Below, in pieces: positions 8,193 through 13,586 of a stretch of DNA of 13,586 nucleotides; position 1 is the first letter of the stretch; each line of letters begins with the position of its first letter. The position numbers and the translations under genes are program-made. Location of the stretch: contig JAPLTZ010000374.1 of the NCBI GenBank assembly GCA_026397895.1, positions 1 to 13,586 on the forward strand, read 5' to 3'. The notes under the pieces were generated by a model, which saw only the letters and a program-made list of their open reading frames with translations, made no database searches and had not been told where the DNA came from. Source of the DNA: Verrucomicrobiota bacterium (GTDB taxonomy: Bacteria > Verrucomicrobiota > Verrucomicrobiia > Limisphaerales > JAFMIX01).

Positions 8193-8818
8193 GCCAACAA
8201 ACCAAAGAATCCCTCATCGCCTTCGAAGCCCGCATCCGCGACCTCTTCGCCGAGGGCGAACTGCCGTTTCTCCTCCACCTGTGCGGCGGCAACGAGGAGC
8301 AGCTCCTCGAAATCTTCCGGGACGTCAAACCCGGCGACTGGATTTTCAGCAGCCACCGCTCCCACTACCACTACCTCTGCGCCGGCGGCAGCCCCGCGCG
8401 GCTGGAACAGCTCATCCGCGACGGACGCAGCATGTTCGTCTTCGACCGCGCCCTGAATTTTATCACCTCCTCCGTGCTCGCCGGCACCTGCGGCATCGCC
8501 GCCGGAGTCGCCCTCGCGCTGAAGATGGAAAAAGCGCCCGGTCACGTCTGGTGCTTCCTCGGCGACGGCGCCGAGGACGAAGGCCATTTCTACGAAGCCG
8601 CCATGTTTGTCGAAGGCAGCCGGTTGCCCTGCACCTTCGTCGTCGAGGACAACAACCGCAGCGTGGACACCAACATCGCCGACCGCCGCGGCCCGAACTG
8701 GAAGCGCCCCCTCTCTGCACTCGGCTGCGTCAAGACCTACCATTACACCCCCGTCTGGCCGCACGCCGGTGCGGGGCTGAAGACCATGGTCAAGTTCAAG
8801 AACCCCAACCCCCGCTGA
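8189..8818 (+). CDS. ThDP-dependent enzyme, pyrophosphate-binding (E1 alpha-like) subunit
   Basis: The 209-residue protein carries the ThDP/Mg-binding motif GDGAEDEGHFYEAAMF (125-140), ending with asparagines in VEDNNRSVDTN (152-162), the classic GDG-X(about 26)-N-N pattern of E1-alpha and transketolase PP domains. SSHRSHYHYLCAGG (54-67) matches the E1-alpha segment that enters the active site. The start is the ATG overlapping the radical SAM stop (ATGA); a longer in-frame reading upstream is only a shadow of that gene. E1-alpha proteins are normally more than 300 residues, so this is a minimal PP domain ending PHAGAGLKTMVKFKNP. It should form one enzyme with the pyrimidine subunit at 6577-7101. 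There is no E2 or E3 gene nearby, which argues against an oxidative dehydrogenase complex and for non-oxidative carbon-carbon bond chemistry. The substrate is unknown. Confidence 0.87.
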   Translation: MSQQTKESLIAFEARIRDLFAEGELPFLLHLCGGNEEQLLEIFRDVKPGDWIFSSHRSHYHYLCAGGSPARLEQLIRDGRSMFVFDRALNFITSSVLAGTCGIAAGVALALKMEKAPGHVWCFLGDGAEDEGHFYEAAMFVEGSRLPCTFVVEDNNRSVDTNIADRRGPNWKRPLSALGCVKTYHYTPVWPHAGAGLKTMVKFKNPNPR

Positions 8819-8837
8819 CCCGAACCGCCGGACAATT

Positions 8838-9620
8838 ATGTCATTGCTCAACGCTTTCCGAAAAAGTTACCTCGGCCGCACCATCATCGAGAAGGTCATC
8901 TGGTATAAAATCAACCGCAACCGCGAACGCCGCATCACCACCGAGGAATTCCGCGCCCTCAAGACCCGCTTCGGCGCTGACCACGCCGCCCGCGCCCGCC
9001 ATTGCGCTGAAGAATATCTCTGCCGCGTCATCATCGACCCCGATGTCACGCGCATCATCAAGAAGCTCAAAGCCGACTTCAACCTCCGCAACTTCATCGA
9101 GACCGGCACCTACGACGGCGAAACCTCCGTCTCCATGAGCCTGCTCTTCGACCGCGTCTTCACCTGCGACGTGAAAGACTGGGCGCGCCGCCTGGAATTT
9201 TATTGTGCCGAGAACATCACCTACGAAGTCAAAAGCTCGCCCGACTTCCTCCGCGCCCACCTGCCCGAACTCAAGCAAGGCTCATTCTTCTTTCTCGACG
9301 CGCACTGGGGACCGCACTGGCCGCTGCACGAGGAATTGAAGATTGTTTTCGAGAACTGCGCGAACCCCTGCATCGCCATTGACGACTTCGACGCCGGCCA
9401 CGGCCTCTACTACGACGCCTACGGCGCGCAGAAGCTCGACCTCGATTACATCGCCGATCACGTTCCGGCGGACTGCAAGTTCTGCCTCAACCCCAGCAGC
9501 AACCGCAACCGCGGCCTCATCTTCATCTTCCCGCCCTCCGCGCCCTACGGCTGCCGGTTCGGCGACCGCGCCAACTACGACGAAGCCAAGCACGGCCTCT
9601 GGGGCAAACTCCCCGCCTGA
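8838..9620 (+). CDS. Putative class I SAM-dependent methyltransferase-fold protein
   Basis: A 260-residue protein. After a basic N-terminal helix (1-32) the likely SAM-binding motif I is NFIETGTYDGETS (85-97), followed by a strand with an acidic end, VFTCDV (107-112). FFLDAHWGPHW (151-161) and IAIDDFDAGHG (179-189) are acidic and aromatic stretches usual for small-molecule methyltransferases of glycan and secondary-metabolite clusters. The motif I form (E-x-G-T-x-x-G) differs from the textbook GxGxG but is common in this group. A conserved-looking tail (FGDRANYDEAKHGLWGKL, 241-258) is of unknown role. It lies 19 bases after the ThDP alpha subunit and 17 bases before the NUDIX gene, so it probably belongs to the same transcript. 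O-methylation of a sugar is a reasonable guess. Binding of another ligand cannot be excluded. Confidence 0.65.
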   Translation: MSLLNAFRKSYLGRTIIEKVIWYKINRNRERRITTEEFRALKTRFGADHAARARHCAEEYLCRVIIDPDVTRIIKKLKADFNLRNFIETGTYDGETSVSMSLLFDRVFTCDVKDWARRLEFYCAENITYEVKSSPDFLRAHLPELKQGSFFFLDAHWGPHWPLHEELKIVFENCANPCIAIDDFDAGHGLYYDAYGAQKLDLDYIADHVPADCKFCLNPSSNRNRGLIFIFPPSAPYGCRFGDRANYDEAKHGLWGKLPA

Positions 9621-9637
9621 CGCGAAAGCCCGTTCTC

Positions 9638-10168
9638 ATGCCCACGCCAAACGACCCCGCCGGCCACGTCGTTTTCGCGACGCCTTGGTTTCAGGTCGTT
9701 TCCCAAAAGCACGCCGCCAGCGCCGAGCCTTTCTACGCCATCCAGTCCGGCGACTTCGTCGTCATCATCGCCGTGGATGCGCACGGGCGGCTGCTGCTCG
9801 TGCGGCAATTCCGTCCGGTCGTGGGCCGGTTCACGCTGGAACTGCCCGCCGGCCACGTCGAACCCGGCGAAACGCCGGAAGCAGCCGCGCGCAAGGAACT
9901 GTGCGAGGAAACCGGTTACGAAGCCGGCCCGCTGGAGCTGCTGGCCCAACTTTCCCCATCCTCCGCGCGGTTCACAAACCAGATGTGGATTTACTTCGCC
10001 GCGAACGCCCGCCCCGCCGTCGCGCCCGCGCACCCGCGCGAAACCGGCGTGGACTGCGTCCTGCACGAAGGCGATGTCCGTGCTCTGCTGAAAAATCCGG
10101 AACTCTTCACCTCCGGCACCTGGGCCGCTCTGCTCGCGGCGGTAGCGCAGGACAAACTCAAGCTCTGA
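9638..10168 (+). CDS. NUDIX hydrolase (ADP-ribose/GDP-sugar pyrophosphatase-like)
   Basis: A 176-residue protein with a clear Nudix box at residues 72-94: GHVEPGETPEAAARKELCEE then TGY. It fits G-X5-E-X7-R-E-U-X-E-E-X-G-U with Lys86 in place of the usual Arg and the metal-binding glutamates E87, E90 and E91 present. The preceding LLLVRQFRPVVGRFTLELPA (52-71) is typical of the ADP-ribose pyrophosphatase (NudF/YffH) branch, which hydrolyses nucleoside-diphosphate sugars to a sugar phosphate and NMP. GDP-mannose is a known substrate of some relatives. It is the last gene of the YfhO-ThDP-radical SAM run, 17 bases after the methyltransferase. In this locus it could trim unused GDP-sugars, but substrate choice cannot be read from the sequence. 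Confidence 0.92.
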   Translation: MPTPNDPAGHVVFATPWFQVVSQKHAASAEPFYAIQSGDFVVIIAVDAHGRLLLVRQFRPVVGRFTLELPAGHVEPGETPEAAARKELCEETGYEAGPLELLAQLSPSSARFTNQMWIYFAANARPAVAPAHPRETGVDCVLHEGDVRALLKNPELFTSGTWAALLAAVAQDKLKL

Positions 10169-10255
10169 AGCCGCTCCGCCGGAAAATCTCTTGGACAGTC
10201 CCCGCTACTTCTGATAGGTGTTTCCGGCTATTTTACCGCACAAAACATAAGAATC
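10169..10255 (+). promoter_or_regulatory. 87-base gap with a possible promoter for the heptose genes
   Basis: This is the largest plus-strand gap between co-directional genes and probably separates two transcripts. It is noticeably more AT-rich toward its end. TATTTT at 10229-10234 could be a -10 box (4/6), but no good -35 element sits 16-18 bases upstream. The better -35-like TTGGAC (10191-10196) is too far away. No terminator hairpin is seen after the NUDIX gene. Very weak evidence. Confidence 0.15.
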
Positions 10256-10774
10256 ATGGCCGAAACATTGTCCGTAACGAAAACGAAGCTCGAGGGCGTC
10301 CTGCTCATCAAGCCGCCGACCGTATTTGAAGATTTTCGCGGCACTTACGTGGAAACCTACAACAAGGAACTCTACAACAAGGCTGGCATCACCGTGGACC
10401 TCATCCAGGACGACATCTCCACTTCCACGCGCGGCGTGTTGCGCGGCATCCACGGCGACAGCGAGACGTGGAAGCTCGTCTCCTGTCTCCACGGCAAGTT
10501 CTATCTCATCGTCCTGAACCACGACAAGGATTCCCAGCAGTTCGGCCAGTGGGAGTCGTTCACGCTCTCGGACACGAACCGCCTGCAGGTGCTCATCCCG
10601 CCGAAGTTCGGCAACGGCCATGTCGTGTTGAGCGAGACGGCCATCTTCCATTACAAGCAGAACACCTATTACAACCGCGCCGGGCAGTTCACCGTGGTGT
10701 GGAACGATCCCAAATTCAAGATGTGGTGGCCCATCAAGAACCCCATCATCTCCCAACGCGACGAAGGTCTTTGA
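10256..10774 (+). CDS. RmlC-like nucleotide-sugar 3,5-epimerase (cupin)
   Basis: A 172-residue protein of the dTDP-4-dehydrorhamnose 3,5-epimerase family, which deprotonates C3 and/or C5 of 4-keto nucleotide sugars. The active-site His66 is in STRGVLRGIHG (57-67), followed by Lys73 in TWKLV. The second histidine is in GNGHVVLSE (119-127). The tyrosines lie in FHYKQNTYYN (131-140), and the family ending VVWNDPKFKMWWPI (147-160) is intact. Length is typical. No rmlA, rmlB or rmlD is nearby; instead a GDP-mannose-dehydratase-like SDR and HddC/HddA-like genes follow. The substrate is therefore more likely a GDP-4-keto-6-deoxy-heptose or -hexose, as for the Campylobacter DdahB/MlghB epimerases. 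That assignment is inference. The next gene starts 25 bases downstream. Confidence 0.85.
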   Translation: MAETLSVTKTKLEGVLLIKPPTVFEDFRGTYVETYNKELYNKAGITVDLIQDDISTSTRGVLRGIHGDSETWKLVSCLHGKFYLIVLNHDKDSQQFGQWESFTLSDTNRLQVLIPPKFGNGHVVLSETAIFHYKQNTYYNRAGQFTVVWNDPKFKMWWPIKNPIISQRDEGL

Positions 10775-10799
10775 TTTCAACCTCCAGCTTTAATTCATC

Positions 10800-11792
10800 A
10801 TGCGCGCATTAATCACAGGCATCACCGGTTTCGTCGGCAGCCATCTCGCCGAATACATCCTCGCTAATCATCCCGACTGCGAGGTCTATGGCATCAAACG
10901 CTGGCGCAGCCCCAAGGACAACGTCCGTGCGCTGCTCAACAACCCCAAGGTCAAATTCTACGACTGCGACCTGCGCGACCTCGGCTCGCTCATCCGCGTG
11001 TTCGGCGAAGTGAAGCCCGACGTGATTTTCCATCTCGCGGCGCAATCGTTCGTCACCACCAGTTTCATGGCGCCCGTGGACACACTCGAATGCAACGTCA
11101 TCGGCACCACGAACCTGCTCGAAGCCATCCGCATCCTGAAGCTCGACCCCGTCGTCCACATCTGCAGCTCGTCGGAAGTCTATGGCCAGGTCACCAAAGC
11201 CGACCTGCCCATCCGCGAAACCTGCCCGCTGCGCCCTGTCAGCCCCTACGCCGTCAGCAAAGTCGGCGAAGACATGCTCGGCTTCATGTATTGGGAGGCC
11301 TACAAGATCAAGACCATCCGCACGCGCATGTTCACCCACAGCGGCCCGCGCCGCGGTGAAGTGTTTGTGGATTCGTTCTTCTCGCAACAGGTCGCGCGCA
11401 TCGAACTCGGTTTGCAAGAACCCGTCATCCGCGTCGGCAATCTCGACAGCGTCCGCACCTTCGCAGACGTGCGCGACACCGTGCGCGCCTACTGGCTGCT
11501 CGCGCAGAAGTGCAAGCCCGGCGAGGTCTATAACATCGGCGGCGACATCACCATGACCATCCGCGAGATGCTCGACCTGCTGCTGACGATGACGAATTAC
11601 AAGGGCAAGATCGAAGTGCGCGTGGACCCCGCGCTCCTCCGCCCGGCGGACGTGACGCTGCAGATTCCGTGCGCCGACAAGTTCAAGAACGAAACCGGCT
11701 GGAAGGCGGAAATTCCCTACAAGCAGTGCCTGCAGGACATGTTGGATTACTGGAGAACCGAACTTGCCCGCGACCTGCCTGCAAAACGTTGA
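10800..11792 (+). CDS. GDP-mannose/GDP-heptose 4,6-dehydratase-family SDR
   Basis: The 330-residue extended SDR has the cofactor motif GITGFVG (7-13). The catalytic SSSEVYG segment lies at 123-129 (Glu126) and Y150/K154 in SPYAVSK. The GDP-binding stretches FTHSGPRRGEVFVDSFF (178-194) and LRPADVTLQIPCADKF (280-295) place it in the GDP-mannose 4,6-dehydratase family, in a branch clearly different from the gmd at 1049 (which has [15 protein letters not shown]). It should make a GDP-4-keto-6-deoxy sugar in the cytosol. Sitting between an RmlC-type epimerase and HddC/HddA-like genes, it may act on GDP-D-glycero-D-manno-heptose, like Campylobacter/Yersinia DmhA, instead of on GDP-mannose. Specificity is inferred from neighbours. 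No convincing Shine-Dalgarno precedes the ATG. Its 3' end overlaps the next gene by 29 bases. Confidence 0.87.
   Translation: MRALITGITGFVGSHLAEYILANHPDCEVYGIKRWRSPKDNVRALLNNPKVKFYDCDLRDLGSLIRVFGEVKPDVIFHLAAQSFVTTSFMAPVDTLECNVIGTTNLLEAIRILKLDPVVHICSSSEVYGQVTKADLPIRETCPLRPVSPYAVSKVGEDMLGFMYWEAYKIKTIRTRMFTHSGPRRGEVFVDSFFSQQVARIELGLQEPVIRVGNLDSVRTFADVRDTVRAYWLLAQKCKPGEVYNIGGDITMTIREMLDLLLTMTNYKGKIEVRVDPALLRPADVTLQIPCADKFKNETGWKAEIPYKQCLQDMLDYWRTELARDLPAKR
11752..11755 (+). promoter_or_regulatory. Shine-Dalgarno that fixes a TTG start
   Basis: GGAG sits 8 bases upstream of TTG at 11764-11766, inside the end of the preceding SDR gene. There is no in-frame ATG or GTG before the conserved LAGGFGTRL motif of the downstream protein, so this ribosome site supports a TTG start. 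Confidence 0.5.
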
Positions 11793-12492
11793 CGTCGTCA
11801 TCCTGGCGGGCGGATTCGGCACGCGGCTGCGTTCCGTTTTCTCCGACCGGCCCAAGGTGCTCGTGCCCATCAACGGCGTGCCGTTCCTGAAATGTTATCT
11901 GGAATGGCTGCGCGGCTTCGGCGCGCGCCGGGTGGTTTTGTCGCTCGGCTACATGGCGGACATGGTGCAGGACTTTGTGAAATCGGAGAACTGGAACGGC
12001 ATGGAAATCACGGCCAACATCGAAACGACGCCGCTCGGCACGGGCGGCGCGGTGCGCGCCTGCCTGCCGCTCGTGACCTCGCCCGACGCCTTCGTCACCA
12101 ACGGCGATTCCGTCACCCGCCTCGACCTCGCGCGCTTCGTGGAATTTCACCGCGCCAAGGCCGCGCGCCTCTCGATGGTGCTCACACATCAGCCGCAGGT
12201 CAGCAGCAGCGGCCTCGTCACCACCGACGCCAACGACGCTGTCACCGCATTCACGGAAAAGCCACAGGGCGCGACCGCCGGCGGCTACATCAACGCCGGG
12301 CTTTACCTCGTGAAGCGCGAGGCGATTGAGGAAATCCCCGCCGACCGGCCCGTGAGCATCGAGAAGGATGTTTTCCCGAAATTTTGCGGACGCGGATTCT
12401 ATGCCCTGAAGGGTGAGTTCCCGTTCATTGACATCGGCACGCCGGAATCGTATCAGCGCGCCGGAGAATTTTTCAAACAGGAAGCAGCATGA
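11764..12492 (+). CDS. hddC: D-glycero-alpha-D-manno-heptose 1-phosphate guanylyltransferase-like nucleotidyltransferase
   Basis: The 242-residue sugar-1-phosphate nucleotidyltransferase starts at a TTG. The signature is ILAGGFGTRLRSVFSDRPKV (13-32), with the NTP-binding loop and Lys31. VTNGDS (111-116) carries metal-binding Asp115. FTEKPQG (163-169), GYINAGLYLV (174-183) and FIDIGTPESY (221-230) follow in the usual order. The compact length and the NGVPFLKCYLEWL stretch (37-49) resemble HddC, which joins GTP to heptose 1-phosphate to give GDP-D-glycero-alpha-D-manno-heptose. The next gene is the matching HddA-like kinase, which strengthens the call. It overlaps the upstream dehydratase by 29 bases and the kinase by four (ATGA), so translation is probably coupled. 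A related hexose-1-phosphate nucleotidyltransferase cannot be excluded. Confidence 0.82.
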   Translation: MPATCLQNVDVVILAGGFGTRLRSVFSDRPKVLVPINGVPFLKCYLEWLRGFGARRVVLSLGYMADMVQDFVKSENWNGMEITANIETTPLGTGGAVRACLPLVTSPDAFVTNGDSVTRLDLARFVEFHRAKAARLSMVLTHQPQVSSSGLVTTDANDAVTAFTEKPQGATAGGYINAGLYLVKREAIEEIPADRPVSIEKDVFPKFCGRGFYALKGEFPFIDIGTPESYQRAGEFFKQEAA

Positions 12493-13489
12493 TCATCAGC
12501 CGCACACCCTATCGCGTTTCATTCTTTGGCGGCGGGACGGATTACCCGACGTGGTATCTCAAGGAAGGCGGCGCGGTGCTGTCCACGTCCATCGACAAAT
12601 TCTGCTACATCAGCGCGCGCAAGCTGCCGCCGTTCTTCGGCGAGAAGCACCGCATCGTCTGGTCGCACATCGAGACCGTTTCCTCCATCAACGAAATCCT
12701 GCACCCCGCCGTGCGCGCCGGTCTGAATTTTCTCGGCTTCACCAACACGGAAGGCTTGGAAATTCATCACCAAGGCGACCTGCCCGCGCGCAGCGGCATC
12801 GGCTCAAGCTCCACGTTCGCCGTCGGCCTCATCCGCGCGCTGACCGAATTGCGCGGCCAGAGCCTGAGCAAAAAAGAAATCGCGCTCAAGGCACTGGAGC
12901 TGGAGCAGCAGGTGCTCAAGGAAAACGTCGGCTCGCAGGATCAGATTGCCGCCACCTACGGCGGGCTGAACATCATCAAGTTCAACACCGACGGCTCGTT
13001 CGCCGTCGAGCCCATCGCGGTGAAGCGCGAGCGCGCCCTCGAACTGGAGAAAAATCTTTGCATGCTCTACACCGGCAGCAGCCGCCTCGGCGGCGAAGTC
13101 GCGGCCAAAGTCATCGCTGGCCTGCGCGACGCCAGATGCGCCGGCTCGTGGACGAGGCTTACGGCGTTTTGACCGGCGGCGGCAGCCTCACGAAGTTCGG
13201 CGAGATGCTGCACCTCACTTGGACGCTCAAGCGCGGCCTGGCTGAAGGCGTGAGCAATTCCGAAGTGGACGAGATCTACAAGACCGCCCGCGAAAACGGT
13301 GCGCTCGGTGGCAAGCTGCTGGGCGCCGGCTCGAAGGGCTTCATGCTGTTCTATTGCCCTCCGGAACAGCAGGCGGCCATGAAAAAAGCTTTAAACCGCT
13401 TCGTGTGGGTGCCGTTCCAATTCGAGTGGGACGGCAGCACGACGATTTACCAGGACCGCGACGACGTGGTCGCGCCCATCCCCGGCTGA
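12489..13489 (+). pseudogene. hddA: D-glycero-alpha-D-manno-heptose 7-phosphate kinase-like GHMP kinase, frameshifted
   Basis: A GHMP kinase in two frames. The first part (12489-13133, 215 residues) has RTPYRVSFFGGGTDYP (5-20), the ATP-binding LPARSGIGSSSTF (98-110) and the catalytic-Asp segment VGSQDQIAATYGG (147-159, D151). It then leaves the family pattern and stops at 13170-13172. The rest (13133-13489, 118 residues) resumes in another frame with QMRRLVDEAYGV and contains GALGGKLLGAGSKGF, the GHMP C-terminal motif, ending in VWVPFQFEWDGS. Adding one C at 13131-13133 restores a 333-residue protein, the normal size for HddA, which phosphorylates heptose 7-phosphate at C1. It starts at an ATG overlapping the hddC stop, with AGGAAG just upstream. 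Whether the break is real or a sequencing error cannot be told here. As read, the product would lack its C-terminal lobe and be inactive. Confidence 0.85.
13128..13141 (+). other. Single-base deletion (frameshift site) in hddA
   Basis: The sequence gacgccagatgcgc reads D-A-R-C in the upstream frame. With one more C (gac gcc cag atg cgc) it reads D-A-Q-M-R and joins smoothly to the downstream GHMP kinase lobe. The site is a short C run, not a heptameric slippery sequence. No stimulatory structure or internal Shine-Dalgarno is obvious, so programmed frameshifting is unlikely. Confidence 0.8.
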
Positions 13490-13490
13490 T

Positions 13491-13586
13491 ATGGAACTCG
13501 GACTCAAAAACAAAATTGCGCTGGTGACCGGCGGCAGCTACGGCATCGGCCGCGCCATCGCGCTCGCGCTCGCCGACGAGGGCTGC
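13491..13586 (+). CDS. Classical SDR-family oxidoreductase, partial (runs off right edge)
   Basis: The first 32 residues of a gene starting at an ATG one base after the hddA stop. The N-terminus LKNKIALVTGGSYGIGRAIA (5-24) is the textbook beta-alpha start of a classical short-chain dehydrogenase/reductase, with the NAD(P)-binding TGGSYGIG (13-20) of TGxxxGxG type. The spacing puts it in the heptose operon, where it might reduce a keto intermediate. The catalytic Ser-Tyr-Lys region is outside the window, so substrate and activity cannot be assessed. Confidence 0.88.
   Translation, partial: MELGLKNKIALVTGGSYGIGRAIALALADEGC

Noticed and set aside
6577..8818. Pyruvate or branched-chain 2-oxoacid dehydrogenase complex genes
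   Set aside because: Both subunits are too short, the beta-type one lacks the C-terminal transketolase domain, no E2 lipoyl or E3 gene is present, and the surroundings are all sugar genes.
10809..11873. 354-residue minus-strand frame opposite the second dehydratase
   Set aside because: Composition is biased to Asp, Val, Ala and Gly with no domain, and it spans the boundary of two real plus-strand genes; a shadow frame.
12413..13132. N-terminal part of the long frame ending at 13489
   Set aside because: Upstream of the frameshift this frame is an Arg/His-rich shadow of hddC and hddA; only the part after 13133 is real kinase sequence.
13128..13141. Programmed ribosomal frameshift in hddA
   Set aside because: No slippery heptamer, no internal Shine-Dalgarno and no evident downstream structure; GHMP kinases are not known to use frameshifting. 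A simple deletion or sequencing error explains it.
1..13586. CRISPR array, tRNA/rRNA genes, insertion sequences or attachment sites
   Set aside because: Reading through showed no regularly spaced direct repeats, no tRNA-like cloverleaf, no transposase motifs and no terminal inverted repeats with target duplications; the coding density leaves little room for them.

Overview
This is a clearly GC-rich bacterial window, densely packed with genes (no gene-free stretch exceeds about 125 bases). It is almost entirely a surface-polysaccharide / nucleotide-sugar biosynthesis locus. The organism cannot be fixed from sequence alone. The small DUF1844 protein, the large YfhO-type membrane protein and the general lack of strong Shine-Dalgarno sites are compatible with Verrucomicrobiota (Pedosphaera/Limisphaera-like) or a neighbouring PVC lineage; this is an inference.

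Layout. (1) 1-940, minus strand: a two-gene unit unrelated to sugars, a LON substrate-binding-domain protein overlapping (ATGA) a DUF1844 protein that runs off the left edge. (2) 1049-3013: the GDP-L-fucose pair, gmd (plus) and fcl (minus), arranged tail to tail with 6 bases between their stop codons. (3) 3137-10168, plus strand: a tight run in which the first four genes overlap by 1-4 bases. It holds a 1147-residue YfhO-like membrane protein with an extra C-terminal soluble domain, a 174-residue thiamine-diphosphate (ThDP) pyrimidine-domain subunit, a radical SAM/SPASM protein, a 209-residue ThDP pyrophosphate-domain subunit, a methyltransferase-like protein and a NUDIX hydrolase. (4) 10256-13586, plus strand: an RmlC-type sugar epimerase, a second GDP-mannose 4,6-dehydratase-family SDR, an HddC-like heptose-1-phosphate guanylyltransferase with a TTG start, an HddA-like heptose-7-phosphate kinase broken by a one-base deletion, and the start of a classical SDR.

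How they fit together. Gmd and Fcl should convert GDP-mannose to GDP-L-fucose. HddA and HddC are the kinase and guanylyltransferase of GDP-D-glycero-D-manno-heptose synthesis. The adjacent 4,6-dehydratase-type SDR and epimerase look like the 6-deoxyheptose-modifying enzymes known from Campylobacter and Yersinia. GmhA and GmhB, also needed, are not in the window.

The most unusual part is the split, minimal ThDP enzyme whose two halves flank a radical SAM gene in a translationally coupled order. I infer that it builds or attaches an uncommon carbon unit on a nucleotide sugar or glycan; the reaction is unknown. The YfhO fusion immediately upstream is the natural candidate for membrane-side glycan transfer.
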